64,000 nucleotides of DNA from Arthrobacter sp. 18067 (GTDB lineage: Bacteria > Actinomycetota > Actinomycetes > Actinomycetales > Micrococcaceae): positions 19,804 to 83,803 of the forward strand of contig NZ_CACSJJ010000024.1 in assembly GCF_902706295.1 (NCBI RefSeq), in the 5' to 3' direction. The notes beneath the pieces are model-generated. The model ran no database searches, had not been told where the DNA came from, and worked only from the letters and a program-made list of their open reading frames with translations. Shown here in pieces: positions 1 through 8,690 of this stretch (position 1 is its first letter; the number at the start of each line of letters is the position of its first letter). The position numbers and the translations under genes are program-made.

Positions 1-389
1 CGATCGACGCCGGCGCACAGTTCCTGGTGACCCCGGGCCTCCGACCGGAGGTTGCCGCGGTCGCCGTGGCTGCGGGGATCCCGTTCAGCCTCGGCGCCAT
101 GACCCCCACCGAGGTGGCGCAGGCCCTGGACCTGGGCTCCGCCGCGGTCAAGATCTTCCCCGCCCGGCAGCTCGGTCCGGCGTACCTGAAGGACCTGCAG
201 GGCCCGTACCCGGGCATCCGCTTGCTGCCTTCGGGAGGCATCGACGCCTCCAACGCCAAGAGCTACCTCGACGCCGGTGCTGCCGCAGTCTGCTGCGGCA
301 CCAGCGTGGTCCCGCCGGCAGCAGTTGCTGCGGGCGACTGGGCAGACATCGCGGCACGTGCCGCCGCCTTCACCGGCACCCTCAAGTAG
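1..389 (+). CDS. eda: KDPG/KHG aldolase, C-terminal part (truncated by window start)
   Basis: The reading frame is open from base 3, so this is the last 128 residues of a gene that begins upstream. The family is the class I 2-keto-3-deoxy-6-phosphogluconate aldolase, which splits KDPG into pyruvate and glyceraldehyde 3-phosphate in the cytoplasm. The Schiff-base lysine lies in the AVKIFPAR motif (codon 150-152). The phosphate-binding LLPSGGID loop and the C-terminal CCGTSVVPP segment also match the family. The gene ends 23 bases before a gluconate permease, so the pair is most likely part of a gluconate/Entner-Doudoroff operon whose kinase and regulator would lie upstream. Confidence 0.93.
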   Translation, partial: IDAGAQFLVTPGLRPEVAAVAVAAGIPFSLGAMTPTEVAQALDLGSAAVKIFPARQLGPAYLKDLQGPYPGIRLLPSGGIDASNAKSYLDAGAAAVCCGTSVVPPAAVAAGDWADIAARAAAFTGTLK

Positions 390-412
390 GACTCACCCAG
401 AAAGAAACGCCC

Positions 413-1804
413 ATGAATGAATTCCTTGAATGGCTCCGGCACGACACCGCCGGGCTGCTCCTCCTGGCAGGTGCAGGCATTGCCCTTCTGCTCTTCCTGA
501 TCATCAAGGTCAAACTTGAGCCGTTCATCGCCCTGGTGGGAACCGGTGTGATCGTGGCCCTGGTGGGTGGGATCTCCGTGGAGGCCCTGGTGGGCTCAGC
601 CACCAAGAGCAGCGACGCCCTGATTGAGAAGGGTTTCGCCGGCATCCTGGGCCACATCACTGTGATCATCGGCCTCGGCACCGTTCTTGGCGCCATCCTT
701 GAGCGGTCCGGCGGCGCTGAAGTGCTACTGGGGAAGCTGGTGAAGATCTTTGGCGAAAAGGGAACGCCGCTCGCCATGGGTATCACCGGTTTCGTGCTGG
801 GTATCCCCGTGTTCTTCGACATCGGCATTTTCGTTCTGGCGCCGCTGGTCTACGTTGCCGCAATCCGTGGCGGCAAGTCCCTTGCCCTGTACGCGCTGCC
901 ACTCCTCGCCGGCCTCTCCGTGACGCACGCCTTCCTCCCTCCGCACCCCGGCCCCGTTGCTGCTGCCGGGCTGTTCCACGTGGACCTTGGCTGGATCATC
1001 CTCATGGGCCTCATCTGCGGTATCCCGGCGTGGTTCGCTTCCGGTATTTTGTGGGGCACGTGGATCGGCAAGCGTGTGATGGTTTCCGTACCGGAGGACC
1101 GGATCGTCGCCGAGTCGGACTCTGCAAAGGGCAACGAGCCGTCCATCGGACTGGTACTGCTGGCCATCGGCCTGCCCATGATCCTCATTCTCGGCGGCAC
1201 CTTCGGCAACATCTTCGCTCCTGCCGGACCCTTCCGGGACGTGCTGCAGTTCTTCGGCAACCCTGCCATTGCATTGACCGTGGCGGTACTCCTGGCCATG
1301 TGGCTGCTGGGCATCCGCCGCGGCATGACGTCCGCCGAACTCAGCGAAATCACGGGCTCTTCGCTGCGTCCTGTAGGCATGATCCTGCTGGTTGTTGGTG
1401 CAGGCGCGTTCTTCGGTGCGGTCCTTTCCGCTACGGGCGTTGGCAAGGCCGTAGCGGACTCGCTGTCCCAGGCCGGCCTGCCGATCATCCTCTCCGCCTT
1501 CGTGATCAGCGCGGGCATGCGCATCGCCCAGGGCTCGGCCACCGTGGCAATCGTGACCACCGGCGGCATCCTGGCTCCCAGCCTGGCAACCGGCTACACC
1601 CAGCCGCAGCTCGCCTTGATCGTGGTGGCAATTTCCTCCGGCTCCATCATCGCCAGCCACGTGAATGACGGCGGTTTCTGGATCATCTCCAAGTACTTCA
1701 ACATGTCCGTCAAGGACACCCTGAAGACCTGGACCGTGCTGGAAACAGTGCTCTCCATTGTGGGATTCGGAATGGCGGCCCTGCTGTACACGTTCGTGAG
1801 GTGA
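413..1804 (+). CDS. gntP: GntP family gluconate:H+ symporter
   Basis: A 463-residue polytopic membrane protein of the GntP family, which imports gluconate or related sugar acids. The sequence is almost all hydrophobic segments, with the conserved HAFLPPHPGP motif near residue 175 and a C-terminal SHVNDGGFWI motif, both typical of GntP permeases. Length is usual for the family. An AGAAAG ribosome site precedes the ATG. It follows the KDPG aldolase gene in the same operon, which supports gluconate as substrate, although some members take up fructuronate, idonate or glycerate. Confidence 0.92.
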   Translation: MNEFLEWLRHDTAGLLLLAGAGIALLLFLIIKVKLEPFIALVGTGVIVALVGGISVEALVGSATKSSDALIEKGFAGILGHITVIIGLGTVLGAILERSGGAEVLLGKLVKIFGEKGTPLAMGITGFVLGIPVFFDIGIFVLAPLVYVAAIRGGKSLALYALPLLAGLSVTHAFLPPHPGPVAAAGLFHVDLGWIILMGLICGIPAWFASGILWGTWIGKRVMVSVPEDRIVAESDSAKGNEPSIGLVLLAIGLPMILILGGTFGNIFAPAGPFRDVLQFFGNPAIALTVAVLLAMWLLGIRRGMTSAELSEITGSSLRPVGMILLVVGAGAFFGAVLSATGVGKAVADSLSQAGLPIILSAFVISAGMRIAQGSATVAIVTTGGILAPSLATGYTQPQLALIVVAISSGSIIASHVNDGGFWIISKYFNMSVKDTLKTWTVLETVLSIVGFGMAALLYTFVR

Positions 1805-1881
1805 CGTAGCGGCACCCAACCCTGGTGCCGGCGTCGTGCCTGTCCGTTTGAGCCTGTAGCGCCACGACCAATTTTGACTTC

Positions 1882-1927
1882 AGAACGGCCCCGACACGCC
1901 TTGGGAAAGGTGTGTCGGGGCCGTTCT
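1882..1927. terminator. Bidirectional terminator hairpin after gntP
   Basis: A perfect 16-bp stem (AGAACGGCCCCGACAC with its complement, 1882-1897 and 1912-1927) encloses a short loop. There is only a weak T-run on either side. It lies directly after gntP and fits transcription termination from the gluconate operon. Confidence 0.75.
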
Positions 1928-1972
1928 TCGCGTCAAAGAAGGTGGTCGGCACCTGATCCAAGGCGGCGCTTA

Positions 1973-2019
1973 AACAAAAAGCTCCGGAGTGCGTTATTGG
2001 GGGATACGCACTCCGGAGC
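1973..2019 (-). terminator. Rho-independent terminator of the universal stress gene
   Basis: A perfect 14-bp stem (1981-1994 with 2006-2019) is followed, on the minus strand, by TTTTTGTTT. This classic intrinsic terminator is oriented to stop transcripts of the minus-strand universal stress protein gene. Confidence 0.8.
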
Positions 2020-2110
2020 AGCCTTTGAGCAGGGGCTTTCGCCGACCTGCAGTAATTACTCTACGTTGCGAGGAACCCCTTTGCTACCACCTCGAATAAG
2101 TACTTTCGCT

Positions 2111-2617
2111 TTAGTTTTTATGGGCACCGTCAGGCCGCTTTTTCTGAGGCACAATCAACACCGGGCGGCGCTGGTGATGGCTAAGCCAGGCCGCCACCGA
2201 GCCATTCAGGGCCTCCGAAATCCGATGCCCCAATCCCGGCTCCGGCGTCCCCACGATGATCATTGAGGCGTTGATATCCGCTGCGAGCCTGCCCAAGGCC
2301 CGTGCCGGATCGCCTGCCAGCAGACGCAAGGTCCAATCAGCCGTACCGCCATCCATCGCCTCCGCGATGACCCTGCCAAGATCGCCGCGCACGGCCTCGA
2401 CGTCGGCATCGTCCTTCTCGGGATGGAGCGACATACGGTGTGTCTCCCGGGCCGGGTCCCACTCCACGAGGTAGCTGGCCTCGTCAACGTAGGCGCACAC
2501 CAACGGCACGCCGAGCCGCTCGGCCAAGGTCCGGGCGGTTTGGAGGACCTCCACATGCTGGTCCGGCAGTACCCCCACAACCAAGGGAATCGGTCCGCTG
2601 AAATTTTCCGCAGCCAT
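2111..2617 (-). CDS. Universal stress protein (UspA family)
   Basis: A 168-residue single-domain cytoplasmic protein of the UspA fold. The N-terminal beta strand PLVVGVLPD and the C-terminal nucleotide-loop region (IIVGTPEPGLG, then GSVAAWLSHH and PVLIVP) match ATP-binding Usp proteins. The spacing between the last loop glycine and the GS pair is one residue shorter than the usual G-2x-G-9x-G(S/T), so ATP binding is likely but not certain. It stands alone, with a terminator downstream and a 68-bp palindrome between it and the preceding minus-strand gene. Such proteins help survival under stress or starvation; the specific role is not evident. Confidence 0.88.
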   Translation of the reverse strand: MAAENFSGPIPLVVGVLPDQHVEVLQTARTLAERLGVPLVCAYVDEASYLVEWDPARETHRMSLHPEKDDADVEAVRGDLGRVIAEAMDGGTADWTLRLLAGDPARALGRLAADINASMIIVGTPEPGLGHRISEALNGSVAAWLSHHQRRPVLIVPQKKRPDGAHKN

Positions 2618-2664
2618 ACCCTTATTGTTGCGCCGGGGCGATCCAATGAACAGGCTGTACCCTC

Positions 2665-2732
2665 ACCCAACTGGGTCGCACTTAAGCGCGTTATGACGGC
2701 TCACAACGCGCTTAACTGCGACCTACTTGGGT
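2665..2732. repeat. 68-bp palindromic element, copy A
   Basis: Inverted repeat of two 28-base arms with 3 mismatches around a 12-base centre (arms 2665-2692 and 2705-2732). The outer end reads ACCCAACTGGGTCGCA. It has the same 68-base length and end sequence as copies at 18475 and 25711. Its right arm includes the TAG stop codon (2723-2725) of the minus-strand Trypco1-like gene, so it forms that gene's transcript end and probably terminates the CHAT operon. Confidence 0.8.
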
Positions 2733-3067
2733 GGAGACGGCTTGTTCCACGTGAGCCGCACTGTGAAATTGGAGCCCGTGCTCGCCGACGCAATGAACGC
2801 GCCCGCCTCCGCATGAAGGTCGATGCCGAATTCCACGCTCACCTCATCCGGACGGTTTTCCAGGCTCAGGAGCTCATCGATTACCCCCTGAACCGCCGGG
2901 CGCACATGCGCCAACGCCCGCTCGAAGGTCTGCTGGGCACGCGCGAAAACGCCGGAATGATCCCCCGCGTGATCGCCACCCCTGGTCACCAGGCTTCCCG
3001 CAGCGCTCGCGACCTCCACAACAACCGTGCCGCCGTCGTTGGTAGTGAACTCAACCAGCCTGCTCAT
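2723..3067 (-). CDS. Trypsin-co-occurring domain 1 (Trypco1, CU044_2847-like) small protein
   Basis: A 114-residue cytoplasmic protein. The pattern MSRLVEF, a DGGTVVVEV strand pair, a central helical stretch, DEVSVEFGIDL, GAFIAS and a final strand ending in TW matches the Trypco1/CU044_2847 family as I know it. That family is found beside trypsin-like or CHAT proteases in bacterial conflict systems. I start it at the ATG at 3067 rather than the longer arginine-rich extension to 3094, because the family begins at MSxLVEF. The start overlaps the stop of the upstream CHAT gene by 17 bases, implying translational coupling. Its biochemical role is unknown; a regulatory or adaptor subunit for the CHAT protease is an inference. 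Confidence 0.75.
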   Translation of the reverse strand: MSRLVEFTTNDGGTVVVEVASAAGSLVTRGGDHAGDHSGVFARAQQTFERALAHVRPAVQGVIDELLSLENRPDEVSVEFGIDLHAEAGAFIASASTGSNFTVRLTWNKPSPPK

Positions 3068-5720
3068 GTTCCTGTCCCTTCTCCGACGGCGCACGCATGC
3101 GGCGGGCTGCGGCCACGAGACCGATCCCGGCAGCGCACAAAACCAAGAGTTGAATCAAAGCGAAGTAGGCGTGCGTCCGGTACCAGGACTCAAGGAACAC
3201 TCCCTTGTCCTGAACCCAGACCAACGGGACAGTCACCGTGGGCCACAGCAGAAGCCACCCGAACGGCTGGGATTGCCGGGAGCGCAGAGCCAGGATCCCG
3301 GCCCACAAACCGAAGCCTGCATGCACGAAACTGGCCACCACCGCGGTCAACTCCACGGTGTAGTTGAGGCCCGAGAGCCCAAAAACGGCCCCGGAAAAAA
3401 CCACGCCCGCCATGACCACACGGCCCATGACGCTGCGATCAGGAAGGCCCGCGACCGCCAGCAAAAGGTATCCAAGCGGTGCCACCAGGCCATAGACGAT
3501 GCGGAGGGAGCCGTCGCCGCCGCTCTCGTACCAGTAGTTCTCATCCAGCCACAGGAAGTAGACCGCGAAGCATGCTCCCAGCCCGCCGGCCACGATCAGT
3601 GCGGCGCCGCCCCACGCCAGCGGCGTCCACAGTGGCGGCTCCGGCCCGCCTCCGGGGACGGGTGCTGAAACGCCAGCGCCCGACGCCGGGACGCCAGCGG
3701 GTGCCTCAGCTGTGGTTTCGTCCGGGGTTGGGCCAGGTACCGGACGTGCCTCGGGGCCGGTAGTTGGGGTGGGGCTCGTGCTGGAGTGTTCACTCGCGCC
3801 AGCCCCAGGGCCGGGACTTTGCTCCGCCGCCTCGGTGTGTGCAGGCGTCGGTTTCCGAAATGGCCGCAACGGTGGATCGGCCGCTGTGTAGGAGCCATGT
3901 GGCGTCCCATCTTCAGTGGCCTCGGCAACCACAGGCACCTCAGCCGCGGGTGGCTCCTTGGGCTTGGCCTTCTCGATTTCTGTCCGCGCGGCTGTGGCGA
4001 GGCCATCGGGATCCGCTGCCCCGGCATCCACGGCCGCCAACTCTTCCGACACGTCCAGCACTGCTTCCCACGAGCCGAGGGAGGAGTGATACCTGAGCTC
4101 GCCTTGGAGGTCCGAGACCCGTTGCCGGCGTTCGGAGCCCTGCCTCCGGGCTGCGGCTCCCGGGTACTCGGGGTCGTCCTGGACCGCGGCGAAGCCATCT
4201 GCTGCGGCCAACCAATCGCCTGTTTCTTCAGCTTCGAGCGCTTCCCGGTACGTCCGGGCCAGCTCCAGCCGGTGCCGGGCGTTGTCTTTCAAGGCCGTGG
4301 CGTCGCGATATCCAGGTTCCAGTGTCAGGAGGTCTTCGAACAGCTCTACGGCCTGCTCGAAGCGCCGTGCCCGCAGTTCCGCGGATGCCTGAACGTACAG
4401 TGCACGCAGTTGGGCCCGCTTCATGGCCTGCGCAGCACCGCTTCCGGAACCACCGCCAACTCCCGGTGGGGCTGTCGCCTGACCGCCGTCCGAGGTGACC
4501 GCCGTCGAACCCGCAGCCTGGCCACCCGCTGATGCCGCCGCCGTCGTGCCTGTAGTAAAAGCAGTGCTTGCAACCGAACCTGTCCCGTCAACAGAACCGG
4601 GAGCACGGGGCGTTCCTTTCAAGGTGAACAGTTGCGTGGAGCCGCCGCGGACGTAGAGGGCCGGGGTGACCCACTCCAGCGTGCCGTCCGGGCTGGCCAT
4701 GACCGAGATCCGGCCAACCCGTGCTGCCTCGTCCACTGTGCGGCCGTTCGCGATGGCGGCGTAGAAACCGTGGGCGAAGGCGATTGCGGCGGAGTCGCTG
4801 ATGGCGAACTGCATGGCGGCCACCGCTCCGATTCCGCTCCGCACCAACGCGGACGCGGTGCCTGAGAAGAGGTCCGACTGACCCATCTCCCCGGAGGAAC
4901 ACGAGTTCAGCACCACCAACCGGGGACGGGGCGCCGCGACGCTGAGCAGGGCCATGAGCCGGACGGCGCGGACCATCGCGGCCCTGCCGTCGGGTCCCAC
5001 CAGCGCTATCCGGCCTTCGTCGGTGCGCGAATCGTAATCGCCGTGTCCCACGAAATGGACCACATGCCAAGGGCCGGCGAGCAGCATGGACTGGACGTCA
5101 TCCCAAGTGCCGCTCTTTGCCCAGACCAGCTCCACCCGGCCTTCGGCCACTGGACCGGCAAGGGCCCGGCCCAGGTGGTCCTTCTCAGCCTCGACGTCCA
5201 AGGTGGGCAGGTCCCGGGGTGAGGCCACGATCCCGAGGATGCGCAACGGTGGCGCAACATCCAAGGGATTCAGGTTGTAATCAGGTGCGGGAACGTGCCG
5301 GAGCAGGGGTTCTGTCTGGCAGAGGTACGTTTCGGTTTCCGGATCAAACAGTGTCTCCCAGGGCATGGTGGCCAGTTCCGGAGCCGCCAGTCTCAGGACA
5401 ACCCTCAGTTGTTGGCCGGCATGTTGCGCCGCACCCAGGCTGGCCCGGTACGTGCCGTAGACCTCGCGCGTGAACAGCGCCTGGAACAGCTCCTGGCCAA
5501 CTTCGCGCACGGCCATCTCGGCCACGGGCATGGTCCGGCGGGCGGCGACAGCTGAAGCAAGCACGGTGGCTTCCAGCTGGGGGAGGCGCTCAAGGATGCC
5601 GTCCACATCCAGGGTGAACATGCCTGAAGCATGGCCTCCCGCCGGGGCACGGACCACGTGCACCGTATATTCGCCGCGTGCGGAGCCGGTATCAATTTCC
5701 AGCTCGATGTCACAGTCCAT
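3051..5720 (-). CDS. CHAT-domain protease with TPR-like region and C-terminal membrane domain
   Basis: An 889-residue protein. Residues about 85-365 form a CHAT (caspase-like) protease domain with the HFVGHG histidine (His226) and the LNSCSSGE cysteine (Cys274) both present, so it is probably active. Residues 370-430 are a Gly/Ala/Thr linker and 430-585 a helical TPR-like region. Residues 590-695 are a proline/threonine-rich stretch. Residues 700-875 hold five or six hydrophobic segments, so the protease probably faces the cytoplasm tethered to the membrane. An AAGGGATCC ribosome site supports the start. It is coupled to the Trypco1-like gene. CHAT proteases of this type are linked to regulated proteolysis in immunity or cell death, but the target here is unknown. 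Confidence 0.82.
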   Translation of the reverse strand: MDCDIELEIDTGSARGEYTVHVVRAPAGGHASGMFTLDVDGILERLPQLEATVLASAVAARRTMPVAEMAVREVGQELFQALFTREVYGTYRASLGAAQHAGQQLRVVLRLAAPELATMPWETLFDPETETYLCQTEPLLRHVPAPDYNLNPLDVAPPLRILGIVASPRDLPTLDVEAEKDHLGRALAGPVAEGRVELVWAKSGTWDDVQSMLLAGPWHVVHFVGHGDYDSRTDEGRIALVGPDGRAAMVRAVRLMALLSVAAPRPRLVVLNSCSSGEMGQSDLFSGTASALVRSGIGAVAAMQFAISDSAAIAFAHGFYAAIANGRTVDEAARVGRISVMASPDGTLEWVTPALYVRGGSTQLFTLKGTPRAPGSVDGTGSVASTAFTTGTTAAASAGGQAAGSTAVTSDGGQATAPPGVGGGSGSGAAQAMKRAQLRALYVQASAELRARRFEQAVELFEDLLTLEPGYRDATALKDNARHRLELARTYREALEAEETGDWLAAADGFAAVQDDPEYPGAAARRQGSERRQRVSDLQGELRYHSSLGSWEAVLDVSEELAAVDAGAADPDGLATAARTEIEKAKPKEPPAAEVPVVAEATEDGTPHGSYTAADPPLRPFRKPTPAHTEAAEQSPGPGAGASEHSSTSPTPTTGPEARPVPGPTPDETTAEAPAGVPASGAGVSAPVPGGGPEPPLWTPLAWGGAALIVAGGLGACFAVYFLWLDENYWYESGGDGSLRIVYGLVAPLGYLLLAVAGLPDRSVMGRVVMAGVVFSGAVFGLSGLNYTVELTAVVASFVHAGFGLWAGILALRSRQSQPFGWLLLWPTVTVPLVWVQDKGVFLESWYRTHAYFALIQLLVLCAAGIGLVAAARRMRAPSEKGQEHEQAG

Positions 5721-5800
5721 CGCGGATCCCTTTTGCAGAGGGCGATCCGTCGCACATCCAGTGAGCCGGGAGTGCCCCTTAGAAATAGATTGGCCCTAAG

Positions 5801-5831
5801 CCCGGCCCGCCACAAGAGCCCGTGGGCCGGG
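5801..5831. promoter_or_regulatory. GC-rich hairpin in the divergent CHAT / 66-aa intergenic region
   Basis: CCCGGCCC (5801-5808) pairs with GGGCCGGG (5824-5831). It sits in the 168-base divergent region that must carry promoters for both the CHAT operon and the small gene at 5889. Its function is not clear. Confidence 0.4.
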
Positions 5832-5888
5832 ACCCTTGTAGACGCCACAGCCCGGGCCTACGGTTAATTCGAGGGAAGGCGGTCTGCG

Positions 5889-6089
5889 ATGGAAATTTAC
5901 ATGTGGTGGCTCGATCTGCACTTGGACAGCAAGGAATGGCTGCGCGAAAACCTGCGTGCCGACGAACTTCCGCTGCAGGTACTGCAGCATATTGCCGAAG
6001 CCGGCGGACCCCACCGGGACAAGGTCAGCGGTGTGCTGACCATTGCCGATTGGGACTTCATCGAGACGCAGTCGGAGTTCGTGGACTGA
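5889..6089 (+). CDS. Small acidic hypothetical protein (66 aa)
   Basis: I do not recognise a family. The protein is acidic, rich in Leu, Asp, Glu and Trp (begins MEIYMWWLDL), with no signal peptide or membrane segment. A GGGAAGG ribosome site lies 9 bases before the ATG, which supports it as a real gene. It is divergent from the CHAT operon, with convergent LLM oxidoreductase 8 bases downstream. Confidence 0.65.
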   Translation: MEIYMWWLDLHLDSKEWLRENLRADELPLQVLQHIAEAGGPHRDKVSGVLTIADWDFIETQSEFVD

Positions 6090-6097
6090 AGGGCTCC

Positions 6098-7129
6098 CTA
6101 GCTGGCCGGTTTCCATCCCAGGGCCGGTCCCAGTTTTTCCGCGATGTCGGTGAGGATCTGTACATAGTCCTCATGGTCAAAGCTGAAGGGCAGCGCGAAG
6201 GCAACCTCGTCGACTTCCTGGAATCCCTTGTGGGCATAGAGCTGCTCGGCGATGTCATCGCTGGTGCCGATGATGTCCTTGGCGAACATCACGCCCTTCG
6301 ATCCTTGGGGTGTGCGTGTGCGTGGTGTGCGCTCGTCGACGTACCGCTGGTACTTCTGCCGCTGGGCCGGTGACGCCGAATCAGTGGGGATTACTACCAG
6401 GCCCTGCGATATGCGGGCAGCGTTTCCTGACGCAGCCGCCGCCTCGCGGTAAGCGCGGATCTGTGACTGTTGGACCCCGGCGAAATCCGGTTCCTGGTCC
6501 TTGTCGGGGAAGATCACGCTGCTGGAGAGCAGATTGAAGCCGTTTTCTCCGGCCCACACGGCCGATTTCATGCTTGCCGCCCCATACCAAAGCCGCGAAC
6601 GAAGCCCGGCGGAGTGCGGTTCCACGCGGTTGGAGAATTCCTCCACTACGCCTTGCTTCCCGGAGAAGTCCCGCACTTTTTCGCCGGCGATCAGACGGGC
6701 AAGCCGGTCCACGCGTGCGTAGCTGAAGTCCTCCACGTCAGCGGTGTCCGGGTAGAGCTCATGTTTCAGGGTGTCGAAGTTCATGGGTTCGCCCACGCTC
6801 AGCCCCGGATTGATCCGCCCACCGGAGAGCAGGTCCACGGTGGCCAGATCTTCGGCCAGTCGCAAGGGGTTTTCCCAACCCAGCGGCGTTACCGCGGTGC
6901 CGAGCTCGATCCTGGAGGTGCGCTGGCTTGCTGCGGCCATCACCGCAACAGGTGAGGAGATCCCGAACTGCAGGTGGCGGTGCCGCAGCCAAGCGCTGTC
7001 GAACCCGAGCCGCTCGCCGAGTTCGATGATCTCCAACGTCGATCGGTGCCCCGCCGCGGGATCCGCCGGATCGAACAGGCCAATAGTGAGGAAACCAAGC
7101 TTGCGGAGGGGGTGTTCGGGGGTGGGCAT
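6098..7129 (-). CDS. LLM-class flavin-dependent oxidoreductase (luciferase-like)
   Basis: A 343-residue TIM-barrel protein of the bacterial luciferase family, which uses reduced FMN or F420 from a partner reductase. The N-terminal LGFLTIGLFDP strand, the ERLGFDSAWLRHRHLQ segment and the RIELGTAVTPLGWENPLRLAEDLA-type helix region, followed by a nucleotide-phosphate segment around GAASMKSAVWAG, all match. The substrate cannot be predicted. It is the only gene in its transcription unit. Confidence 0.86.
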   Translation of the reverse strand: MPTPEHPLRKLGFLTIGLFDPADPAAGHRSTLEIIELGERLGFDSAWLRHRHLQFGISSPVAVMAAASQRTSRIELGTAVTPLGWENPLRLAEDLATVDLLSGGRINPGLSVGEPMNFDTLKHELYPDTADVEDFSYARVDRLARLIAGEKVRDFSGKQGVVEEFSNRVEPHSAGLRSRLWYGAASMKSAVWAGENGFNLLSSSVIFPDKDQEPDFAGVQQSQIRAYREAAAASGNAARISQGLVVIPTDSASPAQRQKYQRYVDERTPRTRTPQGSKGVMFAKDIIGTSDDIAEQLYAHKGFQEVDEVAFALPFSFDHEDYVQILTDIAEKLGPALGWKPAS

Positions 7130-7239
7130 GGGCTTCCTTCACGGTCGGGCGGCGGCTACTGCCCAGAATAGGCTCCGGTCCCGGGGACGACGGCGGGACG
7201 TTACCTTTTGTGATGGGAGGACTGCTGGTTGCGCCAGGA

Positions 7240-7584
7240 CTACGCGCAGCTGGCGGCCGGGCGTGCTGCCGCGACGATGACCTGGGCGGCAGTGTCCGGG
7301 CCAAGTGACGGGCTCTCCGGAGCCTGGGCCGCGACGCGCGCAGGCCGCTGCTTGGCCCGCATCCGGAGCAGCGCCACGGCTGAGATCAGGAACCACGCAA
7401 CATTCGTGACGACGGAGGGCCAGGCTCCATGGAGCGTGCCGTTGACGATGAAGGCACATGAACCAAAAAGATTGACGGTCTGGAAGGTGCTGCCCGCCTG
7501 CAGCCAGCCCATGGACACTGCCATGTAGCCGCCGAGCATTGCCACTGCGCCAGCCCAGCCGGTGATTTCGAACAGCATTTCCAT
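7240..7584 (-). CDS. CBU_0592-like small membrane protein
   Basis: A 114-residue protein with three hydrophobic segments (TGWAGAVAMLGGYMAV, FQTVNLFGSCAFIVNG and VVTNVAWFLISAVALL) and the pattern of the CBU_0592 family of small membrane proteins. Function is unknown. I start at the ATG at 7584 because an AGGAC ribosome site precedes it; the frame stays open upstream to 7719 but that stretch is unlike the family. The C-terminal 30 residues are an Ala/Pro-rich tail. It is divergent from a LysR regulator, which may control it. Confidence 0.72.
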   Translation of the reverse strand: MEMLFEITGWAGAVAMLGGYMAVSMGWLQAGSTFQTVNLFGSCAFIVNGTLHGAWPSVVTNVAWFLISAVALLRMRAKQRPARVAAQAPESPSLGPDTAAQVIVAAARPAASCA

Positions 7585-7697
7585 GGGAGTCCTTTCATGA
7601 TTTTGGGCACTCGGATGAAGCCGGCGGGCGGCGTGTAGTCCAGAGTGGAGGCTTGATTCGGTAGTCGGTGGTGGGCGACTGAATCGTGCTTTTGAGT

Positions 7698-7738
7698 CAA
7701 TATTGAGTGAGTAAGCCATTTAGTTCAATTGCAATATT
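7698..7738. promoter_or_regulatory. Possible LysR operator region
   Basis: The AT-rich divergent region contains two CAATATT motifs (7698-7704 and 7732-7738) and a CAATTG palindrome, in unusually low-GC DNA. This is a typical place for a LysR-type regulator to bind. The assignment is only by position. Confidence 0.35.
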
Positions 7739-7766
7739 CTGAAGCCCGTGTTTAGGAGCGCTTAAC

Positions 7767-8690
7767 ATGGATATGGACCCGCGCCGACTGCTGGTTCTTC
7801 TCGCGGTTGCCCGTACCGGAGGCGTTCTCGCGGCAGCTGATGAACTGCGGATCACGCCCTCCGCGGTGTCGCAGCAGCTCAGTAAACTCGAGAACGAGGC
7901 AGGGCAGGCGCTGCTCCTGCGAACCCCCAAAGGTTCAGTGCTCACACCCGCAGGCCTGGCCATGGCCGAGGCAGGCGAAGAGATAGAACGGGCCCTCAAC
8001 GTGGCCCGCGCGCGGATGCAAAGCGAGGTCAACATTGCGGGGGTCGTTCGCGTGGGCGGATTCACCAGTTTCATGCGAACAGTGGTGATCCCGCGCCTTC
8101 CGGACTGGCGCAGCCAATACCCCCAGTTGCAGATTCAGATCGTGGAGGATTCCTATCCCGCGCTGATGCGGCTGCTCCGCCAACGCCAGCTCGACGCCGT
8201 GGTGATTGAACAGGACTCGACGGCGGCCGAGCAGCATCCGATGGCGGCCGGAATGGTGCAGGAACCCCTGCTGGATGAACCATGGAAGCTCGTGGTGCCC
8301 ACAGGAACCCTCCTGGGCACGGACAACATCGACCTGAGCCGCTTGCCCCTGCCGTGGCTGGGAGTGGAGCCGTCAGCAGCCAACACTGCAGTGCTCGGGC
8401 GCCTCCGCCACTCGACGGGGGCCCGGATTGAGACTGTTCATCAGTACCACGACACACTCACCGCGCTGGCACTCGTCGCTGCTGGCGAGGGGGTTGCCAT
8501 CGTGCCCACCCTGGCGCTCACCGGCGTGGTCCACGACCAAGTGGACATCCTGGACGTTCCGGGGTTGGGAACCCGGCACATCGCCTTGCGACGGTTCGAT
8601 CGACGAAGGGCGGCAAGCCTGCCCGTGGACACGGTGGCCCGGCTGCTCCGGGAGTCTGCGGCGGCGTTCGACACCCGCTCGGGCTCCTGA
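7767..8690 (+). CDS. LysR-family transcriptional regulator
   Basis: A 307-residue regulator with an N-terminal winged helix-turn-helix (residues about 4-63, including RITPSAVSQQLSKLE) and a C-terminal effector domain of the periplasmic-binding-protein type. A second ATG lies two codons later. It is divergent from the CBU_0592-like gene; LysR proteins commonly control the divergent neighbour and themselves. The inducer is unknown. Confidence 0.9.
   Translation: MDMDPRRLLVLLAVARTGGVLAAADELRITPSAVSQQLSKLENEAGQALLLRTPKGSVLTPAGLAMAEAGEEIERALNVARARMQSEVNIAGVVRVGGFTSFMRTVVIPRLPDWRSQYPQLQIQIVEDSYPALMRLLRQRQLDAVVIEQDSTAAEQHPMAAGMVQEPLLDEPWKLVVPTGTLLGTDNIDLSRLPLPWLGVEPSAANTAVLGRLRHSTGARIETVHQYHDTLTALALVAAGEGVAIVPTLALTGVVHDQVDILDVPGLGTRHIALRRFDRRRAASLPVDTVARLLRESAAAFDTRSGS

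Larger units (their letters stand above)
1805..2110. other. Non-coding gap with two terminator hairpins
   Basis: This 306-base interval between the convergent gntP and universal stress protein genes holds two strong hairpins, listed separately. Bases 2020-2110 show no convincing gene, tRNA or promoter. Confidence 0.6.

Noticed and set aside
2020..2110. Possible small RNA or tRNA between the terminator and the universal stress gene
   Set aside because: No cloverleaf, promoter or conserved RNA motif could be traced.
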